Of a DNA stretch of 29,052 nucleotides, positions 15,937 through 23,958 are shown one piece after another. The position numbers and the translations under genes are program-made. The DNA is from CAZAKZ01 sp964485695. Its GTDB lineage: Bacteria > Planctomycetota > JAFGQW01. Every line of letters starts with the position of its first letter. Positions within the stretch are counted from its first letter, which is position 1. The notes below the pieces were generated by a model that worked only from the letters and a program-made list of their open reading frames with translations, was not told the DNA's origin and ran no database searches. The DNA lies in the NCBI GenBank assembly GCA_964485695.1, contig CAZAKZ010000065.1:1-29052 (forward strand). The letters run 5' to 3'.

Positions 15937-15942
15937 TATAAT
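15937..15942 (+). promoter_or_regulatory. candidate -10 box of uvrB
   Basis: Perfect TATAAT at 15937-15942. Transcription would start near 15949, leaving about 60 leader bases before the uvrB ATG and excluding the in-frame ATG at 15941. The -35 region is poor. It diverges from the M16 operon promoter. Confidence 0.45.
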
Positions 15943-16009
15943 GGCTGAAATCGTATCCTCGTGGCTCGAGGAAAACGGCACGATACTCATCTTGCGAGGA
16001 ACCGCCCGC

Positions 16010-18058
16010 ATGGCCCGAGCCCTGAAACTCGTTTCCGATTTCACACCCAGCGGCGATCAGCCCACCGCCATCGAGGTCCTGGTTCGCGGCGTCAGGGAGG
16101 GCCGGGATCTCCAGGTGCTCCTCGGCGTGACCGGCAGCGGCAAGACCTATACCATGGCCCAGGTCATGGCGCACCTCCAGAGGCCCGCCCTGGTGCTGGC
16201 GCACAACAAAACCCTGGCGGCGCAGCTCTTCGAGGAGTTCCGCGGCCTGTTCCCCGAGAACGCTGTGGAGTATTTCGTCTCGTATTACGACTACTACCAG
16301 CCTGAGGCCTACATCCCGCACACCGACACCTATATCGAGAAGGACGCCAACATCAACGAGCGCATCGATCGCATGCGCCACGCGGCCACCCACGCCCTCC
16401 TCACCCGCCGCGACGTGATCATCGTCGCGAGTGTCAGCGCCATCTACGGCCTGGGCTCTCCCGAATCCTACCACGACATGAAGGTGCACCTCGAAGTGGG
16501 CCGCGAGGTGGACCGGGACGAGGTGCTCCGGCAGCTCGCGGTGATCCAGTACAAGCGCAGCGACCTGGACCTGCGCCGGGGCACCTTCCGGTGCCGGGGC
16601 GACGTCATCGAGATCTTTCCCGCCTACGAGGAGGAGGGCGTGGTCCGGGTGGAGCTCTTCGGCGACGAGGTGGAGGCCCTGGAGCGCGTGGATCCCCTCA
16701 CAGGCGAGGTCATGGGGGAGCTCGAGGCGGTGAGCGTCTTTCCGGCCAGCCACTACGTCACCCCCGAACAGCGCCTGGACCAGGCCATCCAGGGCATCGG
16801 ACAGGAGCTCGAGGCGCGCCTGCCCGAGCTGGAGCGAACGGGCAAGCTCCTGGAGGCCCAGCGCCTGAAGCAGCGCACCCGGTACGACCTGGAACTGCTC
16901 CGCCACGTGGGATTCTGCTCGGGTATCGAGAACTACTCCCGGCACCTGGACGGCCGCCATCCCGGGGAGCCGCCCGCCACGCTGCTGGACTACTTTCCCG
17001 GAGACTTCCTCACCTTCGTGGACGAGAGCCACGTCACCCTCCCCCAGGTGCGGGGAATGTACCTCGGCGACCGGTCCAGAAAGACCACCCTGGTGGACCA
17101 TGGTTTCCGGCTGCCGAGCGCCCTGGACAACCGCCCCCTGGAATTCCAGGAGTTCGAGAAGCGGGTGCTGCACCTGATCTGCGTCTCGGCCACGCCCGGG
17201 CCGTACGAGCTCGAGCGCAGCCGTGGGAAGGTGGTGGAGCAGATCATCCGGCCCACCGGACTGGTGGACCCGGTGATCCAGATCCGGCCCGCGGACGGCC
17301 AGGTGGACCACCTGCTCGGGGAAATCCGCGCCCGGGTGGACCGGGGCGAGCGGGTCCTGGTCACCACCCTCACCAAGCGCATGGCCGAGGCCCTGACCGA
17401 CTACTACGCCGGCCTCGACGTCAGGGTGCGCTACCTGCACTCGGATATCGACACCCTGGAGCGATCCTCGCTGCTCCGGGACCTCCGACTTGGCGTCTTC
17501 GATGTACTGGTGGGCATCAACCTGCTCAGAGAGGGCCTGGACCTGCCCGAGGTGAGCCTCGTGGCCATCCTGGACGCGGACAAGGAGGGCTTCCTCCGAT
17601 CCACCACCAGTCTCATCCAGACCGTGGGCCGCGCGGCCCGGAATCTCGGCGGCATGGTGATTCTCTACGCGGATCAGCAGACCGAGAGCATCGCCAGGGC
17701 CGTGGAGGAGACCGACCGGCGGAGGCGGGTCCAGGAAGCCTACAACCGGGAGAATGACATCACCCCGGAGACCGTACGCAAGGCGTTCACCGAGGGCATG
17801 AACGCCGTGTACGAGGCCGACTACAGCACCGTGGACCTGGCCCGGGAGGGTGCGGAGGCCGAGGAGGCCATGACCCCGGAGGACCTGACCGGCATGCCCG
17901 AACGCATCGAGACCCTGCGGGCGGAAATGTACGAAGCGGCCCGGAACCTGGAGTTTGAGCGCGCGGCCGAGGTCCGCGACGACATTGCTCGCCTCGAGGC
18001 GCTGCTCCTGGAGTACGGCCCTACGCCCCCCCCCGCACGAACACCTCCAGCGCCCTGA
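16010..18058 (+). CDS. uvrB: excinuclease ABC subunit UvrB
   Basis: The damage-verifying DNA helicase-like subunit of nucleotide excision repair, 682 residues, normal length. Visible motifs are Walker A GVTGSGKT (residues 39-46), the damage-probing beta-hairpin YYDYYQPEAYIP (92-103), the DESH Walker B box near 338, NLLREGLDLPE, and helicase motif VI QTVGRAARN. A UVR motif for UvrC contact occupies about 628-664, followed by a short Pro-rich tail (PTPPPARTPPAP). The frame is open from 15668, but ATG 16010 has GAGGA (15996-16000) nine bases ahead and begins with the standard family sequence MARALKLVSDF. The 3' end overlaps the converging M14-like gene by 38 bases. uvrC follows on the same strand about 790 bases later. 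Confidence 0.98.
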   Translation: MARALKLVSDFTPSGDQPTAIEVLVRGVREGRDLQVLLGVTGSGKTYTMAQVMAHLQRPALVLAHNKTLAAQLFEEFRGLFPENAVEYFVSYYDYYQPEAYIPHTDTYIEKDANINERIDRMRHAATHALLTRRDVIIVASVSAIYGLGSPESYHDMKVHLEVGREVDRDEVLRQLAVIQYKRSDLDLRRGTFRCRGDVIEIFPAYEEEGVVRVELFGDEVEALERVDPLTGEVMGELEAVSVFPASHYVTPEQRLDQAIQGIGQELEARLPELERTGKLLEAQRLKQRTRYDLELLRHVGFCSGIENYSRHLDGRHPGEPPATLLDYFPGDFLTFVDESHVTLPQVRGMYLGDRSRKTTLVDHGFRLPSALDNRPLEFQEFEKRVLHLICVSATPGPYELERSRGKVVEQIIRPTGLVDPVIQIRPADGQVDHLLGEIRARVDRGERVLVTTLTKRMAEALTDYYAGLDVRVRYLHSDIDTLERSSLLRDLRLGVFDVLVGINLLREGLDLPEVSLVAILDADKEGFLRSTTSLIQTVGRAARNLGGMVILYADQQTESIARAVEETDRRRRVQEAYNRENDITPETVRKAFTEGMNAVYEADYSTVDLAREGAEAEEAMTPEDLTGMPERIETLRAEMYEAARNLEFERAAEVRDDIARLEALLLEYGPTPPPARTPPAP

Positions 18059-18773
18059 GGTTCTCATCCCACATCCCCTCGTACGCGGCTCTCTCTCTGA
18101 GGTCCAGGATCACCGTGGGAATGCGGCGCAGGAGGCCCGTGTACCGGCCCAGGCTTCCCGAGGTCCCCCGGCTCGGCCTGAGCGAGAGAGGATACCCGTT
18201 TGTCCGGGCCATGCGCTGGGCCAGGTCCCGGGCTTCCCCGGCGCAGGACACCAGGAAGAGGGGGCTCAGGACGACCAGGACCCGGGCCGGATCATAGGAC
18301 TCGAGACAGACGAGAGCGGCTACGGCCTCGGCCTCGCTGCCCGGACCCGAGCCGGCCCGGGCATAAGGTCTCCAGTTCCAGGTGGGGAAGTTCCGGTTCA
18401 GGTCCACGCCCCGGGCATTGGTCTTTGCGCCCCGGGCGAGGCCGTCGGGATTGAGGTCCGGCACCACCACCACCCGACGGTTCCGGATCCGGTCGGGGTG
18501 GCCCTTGAGGTGGGTCATGAATTGCCGGAGGAGCCGGGATCCGGCCGGGGCGTTGCCGTGCAGGCCCGCGACGAGGAGCACGGTCTCGGGGCCACGGCCG
18601 ATTATGTGGGCGAAGAGGGGCCGTCCCTCGTGGCTCCACCCCACGATGCGGTAGTCGCACCGGATATCCCCGGCGGTCGGGAACCAGTCCGGAGGCAGGG
18701 GCAGGGTCGAATGGCCGGAGCAGGCAGGGAAGAGGGCAAGGCTCGAAAGCAAGGCGAGAAAAATCCGGAACAT
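18021..18773 (-). CDS. M14-like lipoprotein lacking zinc ligands (pseudopeptidase)
   Basis: A 250-residue protein of the zinc carboxypeptidase (M14, MpaA/succinylglutamate desuccinylase-like) fold, with a signal peptide and probable lipoprotein Cys18 (LFPAC, slightly off consensus). Family landmarks are clear: the first zinc motif region LLVAGLHGNAPAG, then VPDLNPDGLARG, TNARGVDLNRNFP and PTVILDL. The catalytic residues are not kept: HxxE reads HGNA (His72 kept, Glu replaced by Ala75), the third zinc ligand His is Leu169 (VVLSPL), and the general-base Glu is Asp224. The substrate-binding NPDG and DLNRNFP segments remain, so it may bind peptidoglycan-type peptides without cutting them. An in-frame ATG at 18779 also exists; a TATGAT box (18785-18780) favours a leaderless start at 18773. 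It lies between uvrB and uvrC on the opposite strand and overlaps the uvrB end. Confidence 0.78.
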   Translation of the reverse strand: MFRIFLALLSSLALFPACSGHSTLPLPPDWFPTAGDIRCDYRIVGWSHEGRPLFAHIIGRGPETVLLVAGLHGNAPAGSRLLRQFMTHLKGHPDRIRNRRVVVVPDLNPDGLARGAKTNARGVDLNRNFPTWNWRPYARAGSGPGSEAEAVAALVCLESYDPARVLVVLSPLFLVSCAGEARDLAQRMARTNGYPLSLRPSRGTSGSLGRYTGLLRRIPTVILDLRERAAYEGMWDENLRALEVFVRGGA

Positions 18774-18779
18774 GCGCAT

Positions 18780-18785
18780 ATCATA
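18780..18785 (-). promoter_or_regulatory. candidate -10 box of the M14-like gene
   Basis: TATGAT on the minus strand, six bases before ATG 18773, with no Shine-Dalgarno between. No good -35 is visible. The 66-base divergent gap must also serve uvrC; on the plus strand the same bases read TATCAT (18779-18784). Confidence 0.3.
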
Positions 18786-18845
18786 ACAAACAGATGTCCA
18801 GGTCGGCCCCCGACCCTCGGTGGCCGCGGAATCGGAGCGCAGACC

Positions 18846-20711
18846 ATGTCGAGTCCCCTGAAGGACCTGAAGACCAGGATTGATGCCCTCCCCCGGGAGC
18901 CCGGCGTCTACGTCTTCAAGGGAGGCCGGGGCGAGATCCTTTACATCGGCAAGGCCAGGGACCTCCGGGCCCGGGTCCAGACCTACCTGAACGAGGGCGG
19001 CGACGGCCGGCCCCTGGTTCCCTATCTCCAGGCGGAAGCTCGGGACGTCGACGCCATCGTCACCTCCGACGAGTTCCAGGCCCTCCTGCTGGAAAACAGC
19101 ATGATCCGCAAGGAGAAGCCGAAGTACAACATCCGGCTGCGGGACGACAAGAGTTTCGTGAGTCTCCGGTATGATCCTCGCAAGACGTTCTCCCGCCTCG
19201 AGGTGGTACGGCGCAGCAAGCGGGACGGTGCCCGCTACCTGGGTCCCTTTCTGAGCGCCAGCTCGGTTCGCGCCACCCTGCGCCTCGTCCTGGAGCTCCA
19301 TCCCCTGCGCCTCTGCACCGACGCGGTGTTCCGTAACCGCACCCGGGCTTGCGTCTACCACCCCATCGGCCTGTGTCCGGCGCCGTGCGTGGACAAGATC
19401 ACCGCCGAGGAATACGAGGAGAACCTGAGAGCCGCCGTGCGCCTGCTCAAGGGCCAGGACACCGACCTCGTGGAGGCGCTTGAGAAGAAGATGTGGGCGG
19501 CGTCCAGGGCGCAGAACTTCGAGGTGGCCGGCCGGATCCGGGATCAGATCCAGGCCGTCCGGCGCACGGCGGAGAACGCCCAGGTCGTCCGGACCGGCTT
19601 CATGGATCGGGACGTCCTCGCTCTGGCCCGGAAGGGGGACGCCCTGGTGGTGGAGATCCTCACCGTGCGAGAGGGTCGCCTCGTTCAGGCCCGGGGCCAC
19701 GCCTTCAGGAGCCCGCTGCCGGACGAGGAGGTGATTCTCAGCTTCCTGGTGCAATACTACGACCGGGAGCGCGGCTTTCCACTCCAGGTCCTGGTGGAGC
19801 AGGAGCCGGAAGGCCGGGAAGACCTCGAGGCGTGGCTCGGTCACAAGCGCGGCGGTGGGGTCCAGATCCGGGTGCCCAGACGGGGCGAAGGGGTGAAACT
19901 CCTGCACATGGCGGCCCGAAACGCCCGCCAGGCCCTGGAACAGCACCTGAGCCGGTCCCAGGAGGACGCCGCCCTTCTGGACGACCTGCACCGCCGCCTC
20001 GGCCTCTCCCGGAAACCCGTACGCATGGAGTGCTACGACATCTCGCACACCGGGGGCAAGGAGACGACCGGAGTGGTGGTCACCTTCGAGAACGGGGTGG
20101 CGGACAAGGACGGCTACCGGAGGTTCAAGGTGCAGGGGCCGGGGTGGGGCGACGACTACGAGGCCCTGGAAGAGGTACTTCGCCGCCGGTTCACCCGCCT
20201 CGTGGCCAGGGAAGAGACCCTACCTGACCTGGTGGTCATCGACGGGGGAAAGGGGCAGCTCGGTCGGGCCGTCCGGGTGCTGAAGGAGGTGGGCGTGGGT
20301 ATGGAAGAGGTGGACCTCATCGCTCTGGCCAAGGGACGCACAGAGGACGGGCGCAGGATCCCGGCACCGGCGCGCCGGGAGAAGATCTTTGTGGCCGGGG
20401 TGGGCGATCCCCGATTCCTGGGTCGCGAGGACCCGGTGCTCCACCTGCTGGATCGCCTCCGGGACGAGGCGCACCGATTTGCCGTCACCTACCACCGCAA
20501 GCTCCGGGCCCGGGCCCGCGTGGGATCGATCCTGGAGACGGTGCCGGGCGTGGGGCCGCGCACCCGGGACCGCATCCTCACCGCCTTCGGGAGCGTGGAG
20601 GGACTCAAGAACGTGGGTGCCAAGGAGATCGCGTGCAAGGCCGGGGTGCCCCGAAAAACGGCTGACGCAGTGGCCAGGTGGATTCGGAAACAGACTCATC
20701 CGCGCGGGTGA
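18846..20711 (+). CDS. uvrC: excinuclease ABC subunit UvrC
   Basis: The dual-incision nuclease of nucleotide excision repair, 621 residues. The N-terminal GIY-YIG nuclease domain for the 3' cut spans about 18-95 (PGVYVF, LYIGKARDLRARV). A UVR motif that contacts UvrB is near 208-240. The RNase H-like domain for the 5' cut contains MECYDISHT (Asp near 398) and VIDGGKGQL. A C-terminal double helix-hairpin-helix is at about 560-620 (VPGVGPRTRDRIL, AGVPRKTADAV). The frame is open from 17955, but ATG 18846 has GGAG eight bases ahead and gives the normal N-terminus. The 3' end overlaps the converging xerD stop by 16 bases. It shares a short divergent region with the M14-like gene rather than an operon with uvrB. 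Confidence 0.97.
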   Translation: MSSPLKDLKTRIDALPREPGVYVFKGGRGEILYIGKARDLRARVQTYLNEGGDGRPLVPYLQAEARDVDAIVTSDEFQALLLENSMIRKEKPKYNIRLRDDKSFVSLRYDPRKTFSRLEVVRRSKRDGARYLGPFLSASSVRATLRLVLELHPLRLCTDAVFRNRTRACVYHPIGLCPAPCVDKITAEEYEENLRAAVRLLKGQDTDLVEALEKKMWAASRAQNFEVAGRIRDQIQAVRRTAENAQVVRTGFMDRDVLALARKGDALVVEILTVREGRLVQARGHAFRSPLPDEEVILSFLVQYYDRERGFPLQVLVEQEPEGREDLEAWLGHKRGGGVQIRVPRRGEGVKLLHMAARNARQALEQHLSRSQEDAALLDDLHRRLGLSRKPVRMECYDISHTGGKETTGVVVTFENGVADKDGYRRFKVQGPGWGDDYEALEEVLRRRFTRLVAREETLPDLVVIDGGKGQLGRAVRVLKEVGVGMEEVDLIALAKGRTEDGRRIPAPARREKIFVAGVGDPRFLGREDPVLHLLDRLRDEAHRFAVTYHRKLRARARVGSILETVPGVGPRTRDRILTAFGSVEGLKNVGAKEIACKAGVPRKTADAVARWIRKQTHPRG

Positions 20712-21598
20712 TACTTCCTGTGCGCCTTGCGCAGACGCTCCTCTTCCACGTGGGTGTAGATCTGGGTCGTGGAGATGCTGGCGTGGCCCAGGAGCTCCTG
20801 GACGCTTCTCAGATCCGCCCCGCCCGCCAGGAGGTGGGTGGCAAAGGTATGCCTGAGGGTGTGGGGGGAAGGCAGGGGAGAGATCCCCGCCTTCAGGGCC
20901 GTGGTCTTCAAGACCCGAAACACCTGCTCCCGGCCGAGGGGTCGGCCCCGGATGCTGAGGAACAGAATGTCCGGGTCCGGCCGGTCCCCCAGGAGGCGGG
21001 GCCGCGCCTCGTCGCGGTAGTGATCCAGCCTCTCCCGAGCCTGCCTGCCGATGGGCACGATACGCTCCTTGGACCCTTTTCCCACCACCCGGGTCCAGCC
21101 GTGGGGGTGGCGGTAGACGTCCACGGGCAGATTCACCAGCTCGCTCACCCGCATGCCCGTGGCGTAGAGGAGCTCGAGCAGGGCCCGATTGCGGATTCCC
21201 AGGGGTGTGGTCTCGTGGACTGCCTCGAGGAGGCGGACCACCTCCTTCTGGGAGAGGTAATGGGGGAGTCGGCCCCACGGCCGCGGACCCCGGCTGCCCT
21301 CGACGGGGTTCGTTTCCAGGATTCCTTCCAGGACCAGGAACCGGAAGAAACCCCGCAGGGAGGCCAGGTGTCGGACAATGGAGGTGGGATTCAGGCCCTC
21401 CCGGTCCAACCGGCGGAGATACGTAATCAGTCCCTGGCGCGAGAACGAACCCAGGTCGGTCCCGGAGAGGGGGAGCCAGGCCAGAAATCGGTCCAGATCC
21501 CGTCTGTACGCCTCCAGGGTGTTGGCGGCCAGGCCCGCTTCCACCTCGAGGACGTCGAGGTAGGCGTTCATGAGATCCTGCAAGTCGTTTTGATTCAT
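20696..21598 (-). CDS. xerD: tyrosine recombinase XerD/XerC
   Basis: Site-specific tyrosine recombinase of 300 residues, the usual XerC/XerD length, which resolves chromosome dimers at dif. Residues 1-105 form the core-binding (SAM-like) domain. The catalytic domain has the full set: Arg150 (TGMRVSEL), Lys174 (GKGSKER), His246 and Arg249 (HTLRHTFATHLL), His272 (LLGHASISTTQIYTHV) and Tyr281. The C-terminus RKAHRKYHPRG fits XerD (typically KxxHxxxHPRA). The frame is open upstream to 21739, but ATG 21598 gives the family N-terminus; no Shine-Dalgarno is visible. It stands far from the AT-rich island and looks like the housekeeping enzyme, not an integrase of a mobile element. The XerC/XerD distinction is tentative. 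Confidence 0.93.
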   Translation of the reverse strand: MNQNDLQDLMNAYLDVLEVEAGLAANTLEAYRRDLDRFLAWLPLSGTDLGSFSRQGLITYLRRLDREGLNPTSIVRHLASLRGFFRFLVLEGILETNPVEGSRGPRPWGRLPHYLSQKEVVRLLEAVHETTPLGIRNRALLELLYATGMRVSELVNLPVDVYRHPHGWTRVVGKGSKERIVPIGRQARERLDHYRDEARPRLLGDRPDPDILFLSIRGRPLGREQVFRVLKTTALKAGISPLPSPHTLRHTFATHLLAGGADLRSVQELLGHASISTTQIYTHVEEERLRKAHRKYHPRG

Positions 21599-21788
21599 GA
21601 AGAAAGGGAGGATATCCCGATTCAGAGGACCTTGTCGACGCAGCTCGGATTCAGGAGATCGGTTTCTTCTGTTAACTTTCCAGGAAAAAATTGCGAAAGA
21701 GAATGCCAAGACCGGCTTCACGCATCGTTTTTCAGGCAAGGCGTGAAGAATGGCCTTCGATTTGCTATATAACCATCGATCGATAGTC

Positions 21789-21817
21789 TTTACAGGATCT
21801 ACTTGGTTGTCTATACT
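21789..21817 (+). promoter_or_regulatory. promoter of the dksA-like/lspA/pyrD operon
   Basis: TTTACA at 21789-21794, 17 bases, TATACT at 21812-21817, a near-consensus housekeeping promoter. The six bases after the -10 are CCGGCC, a GC-only discriminator, as in promoters repressed by ppGpp/DksA in E. coli. Transcription from about 21824 leaves a leader of roughly 135 bases. The rest of the gap (21599-21958) contains the palindrome ATCGATCGAT at 21775-21784 and nothing else I can name. Confidence 0.65.
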
Positions 21818-21958
21818 CCGGCCCCTGTTTTTAAGGACTGTAAATAAAGAACTTGGGCTGGGGCTGTTAGCTGGAGGGACTTCGGGCCTGGAAGGCAGGA
21901 TTTTCGGAGCGACTTCAGAGCCTCCGGAGCACGCCGTCCTGGCTGGAGTGATTCTTCA

Positions 21959-22345
21959 ATGAAAATTTCCGCCACCGATCTCAAGAAGTTGAAAAGTCGA
22001 CTCCTGTCCAAGCGGGAAGAGATCACCGGTGATGTTACCAAGATGGAATCCCACGCTCTCAAGGCCGGAGAGCAGGACAATTCCGTGGATCATATGGCCG
22101 ACTTCGGGACCGACAACTTCGAGCAGTTCTTGACTCTCGGGCTCATCGAGAACAACGAAAAAATGCTCCAGGAAATAGATGAGGCCTTGGAGCGCATCAA
22201 GAAGGGCACTTTCGGCACGTGCACGCACTGTTCAACCCCGGTTTCCAAGGCCAGGCTCCGGGCCATTCCATGGGCTGCCTACTGCATCGAGTGCCAGAAA
22301 ATTGCGGAAGAGCGAGGCCTAGACACGGAGAAAAATGAAGGGTAA
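21959..22345 (+). CDS. DksA/TraR family zinc-finger protein
   Basis: A 128-residue protein of the DksA/TraR family, which binds the RNA polymerase secondary channel and, with ppGpp, adjusts transcription initiation. Residues 5-80 form the predicted coiled coil with acidic tip (NSVDHMADFGTDNFEQ), and the C-terminal zinc finger is intact: CTHC (Cys88, Cys91) and CIEC (Cys109, Cys112) with the family motif ARLRAIPWAAYC. The length is shorter than E. coli DksA (151) and fits the generic family, so the exact orthology is open. GGAG at 21944-21947 is 11 bases ahead of ATG. The gene ends 11 bases inside lspA, indicating coupled translation. A GC-rich discriminator in its promoter would allow self-repression. 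Confidence 0.92.
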   Translation: MKISATDLKKLKSRLLSKREEITGDVTKMESHALKAGEQDNSVDHMADFGTDNFEQFLTLGLIENNEKMLQEIDEALERIKKGTFGTCTHCSTPVSKARLRAIPWAAYCIECQKIAEERGLDTEKNEG

Positions 22346-22913
22346 ACTCCCTTTCCTGCTCATCGCCCTCCTGGGGATTGCCCTGGATCTCGGCACCAAG
22401 GAGATCGCCTTTCACTACACCCAGCAGCACCCGGGCGAGAGAATCGAGGTCATCCACAACGACCACATCTTCCTGGACTGGCACAAGGTGGAAAATCCCG
22501 GGGGGATGTTCGGCATCGGTCAGGGCCTGGGGGGGATCCTGAAGTATGCCCGACTCCTGGCGCTCGGCCTGGTGCTCTACTTCTTCTTCAGGGCCAGGAG
22601 CACTTCGAGGCTGTTCCTCACGTCCCTGTCCCTCATCTTCGCCGGCGCCGTCGGAAACCTGTATGACAGCTTCTTCAACGACGGCAAGGTCAGGGACTTC
22701 ATCGAGGTCTACCTCCATTTCATGCCCGAAAAGATCTTCGGCAGGTTGTTTTTGCCCTGGCCCACGTTCAATGTGGCCGACAGCATGATCCTCATCGGGG
22801 CCTGTTTCCTTGTGATCCAGCTCTTCCGGGATTCGGAACTCGGAATGAAACAACCGGCCGGGCAGGCGGGGAGTGACAAGAACGAGGACGGGGCGAGGGA
22901 GGGACCGGCATGA
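22335..22913 (+). CDS. lspA: lipoprotein signal peptidase LspA
   Basis: Inner-membrane aspartyl protease that removes lipoprotein signal peptides after lipid attachment, 192 residues. Four membrane segments are visible at about 5-22, 70-86, 95-112 and 150-165. Family motifs are kept: ALDLGTK, ENPGGMFGI, GNLYD, then the two catalytic aspartates Asp121 (VRDFI) and Asp149 (FNVADS). The C-terminal tail of about 25 residues is hydrophilic (GQAGSDKNEDGAREGPA) and longer than usual. The start overlaps the dksA-like gene by 11 bases and the stop overlaps pyrD as ATGA, so the three genes are one coupled operon. Its substrates plausibly include the lipoproteins encoded at 5096 and 18773. Confidence 0.96.
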   Translation: MKGKLPFLLIALLGIALDLGTKEIAFHYTQQHPGERIEVIHNDHIFLDWHKVENPGGMFGIGQGLGGILKYARLLALGLVLYFFFRARSTSRLFLTSLSLIFAGAVGNLYDSFFNDGKVRDFIEVYLHFMPEKIFGRLFLPWPTFNVADSMILIGACFLVIQLFRDSELGMKQPAGQAGSDKNEDGAREGPA

Positions 22914-23836
22914 GGGAGACGGTTTCCGCTCTCCTTACCCGGGTCGGAAGCCTCTCGCTGCGAAATCCCCTGCTCACCGCCAGCGGCACCTTCAACCTGA
23001 AGACGGATCTGTCCGGAGTCCTGGACCCGAACACCCTGGGGGGGGTCGTTACCAAGACGGTGACGCCCAGGCCGCGGCCGGGAAATCCCCTGAAGCGTCT
23101 TGCCGAGGTGCCGGGGGGATTGCTCAATTCCATCGGGCTCCAGAACGAAGGCCTGGAGGGATTCCTGGACACCGAATATCCCCGGGTTGCGGACCTCGAC
23201 ACTGTCCTCGTTGTCAATATCGGCGGGGACGACGCCGGTGACTACGCCGCCATGGCCGCAGCCCTCGGTACCCGGCCGGGGGTGGACGCCCTGGAAATCA
23301 ATGTGTCCTGCCCCAATGTCGAGAAAGGCACCGCTGTCTTTGCCTCGCGACCCGAGGCTACTGCGCGGGTCGTGAAGGCGTGTCGGGACGAGACCGATGC
23401 CCCGCTCTGGGTGAAGTTGAGCCCGGAATCTCCACGAATCGGGGAGTTCGCCCTGGCCGCCGAGGAAGCAGGTGCCTCCGCCCTCACCGTGGCCAATACC
23501 CACGTGGCCCTGGCCGTGGACTGGCGCCGGCGCGAGCCGGTACTGCGCCGGGGCGTGGGAGGATACTCGGGACCCGGGATCAAGCCCCTCACGCTTCGCC
23601 TGGTGCACGAGGTCGCCCGGGCCACGGACCTGCCCATCGTGGGCGTGGGCGGCATCGAATCGGCCGAGGACGTCATGGAATACCTTGTGGCCGGCGCCTC
23701 CGCCGTCCAGATCGGTACGGGATACCTCAGGAAGCCGGGGATCTTTGCTCAGATCCTGAGCGACCTGGAAGAGCTGGTGGAGACGGAGAACATCGGGAAC
23801 CTGAAGGACTGGATCGGTACCCTGCGAATCCCTTGA
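22910..23836 (+). CDS. pyrD: dihydroorotate dehydrogenase, class 1
   Basis: Oxidises dihydroorotate to orotate in pyrimidine synthesis; a cytoplasmic FMN TIM-barrel enzyme of 308 residues. Family features are NPLLTASGTF at the N-terminus, GGLLNSIGLQN, the catalytic-loop motif INVSCPN with Cys134 as the base of class 1 enzymes, LWVKLSP, VANTHVA, GGYSGPGIKPL and the phosphate-binding VGVGGIESAEDV with GASAVQIGTG. The sequence fits class 1B (PyrDB), which normally works with the iron-sulfur electron-transfer subunit PyrK; no pyrK is in the window, so the acceptor is unknown. ATG 22910 overlaps the lspA stop (ATGA). Confidence 0.95.
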   Translation: MRETVSALLTRVGSLSLRNPLLTASGTFNLKTDLSGVLDPNTLGGVVTKTVTPRPRPGNPLKRLAEVPGGLLNSIGLQNEGLEGFLDTEYPRVADLDTVLVVNIGGDDAGDYAAMAAALGTRPGVDALEINVSCPNVEKGTAVFASRPEATARVVKACRDETDAPLWVKLSPESPRIGEFALAAEEAGASALTVANTHVALAVDWRRREPVLRRGVGGYSGPGIKPLTLRLVHEVARATDLPIVGVGGIESAEDVMEYLVAGASAVQIGTGYLRKPGIFAQILSDLEELVETENIGNLKDWIGTLRIP

Positions 23837-23892
23837 GGAGCAAAATATCCGCGAAATGAGACTTTTTTTCTCTCGGGCCCCTCGGGCGGATA

Positions 23893-23898
23893 TACAAT
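23893..23898 (+). promoter_or_regulatory. candidate -10 box of the receiver-protein gene
   Basis: TACAAT, 60 bases before the ATG at 23959, without a good -35. It abuts the right arm of an 8-bp inverted repeat, ATATCCGC (23845-23852) and GCGGATAT (23886-23893), which could be a regulatory site or chance. Confidence 0.3.
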
Positions 23899-23958
23899 CC
23901 GGGGAAGATTCGGATACCGTGGAACCCGGTAGCTGGAGTTGAAGAGAGCACGAGCTGC

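Noticed and set aside
15872..18067. Long open frame of 731 codons on the minus strand across uvrB
   Set aside because: It is the complement of a well-supported uvrB, has no recognisable domain and has the His/Val/Gly/Leu-rich look of GC-rich antisense frames.
20696..21598. xerD as the integrase of a mobile element
   Set aside because: It is 17 kb from the tRNA-Pro island, has host-like GC content and the C-terminus of a housekeeping XerD, and nothing mobile surrounds it.
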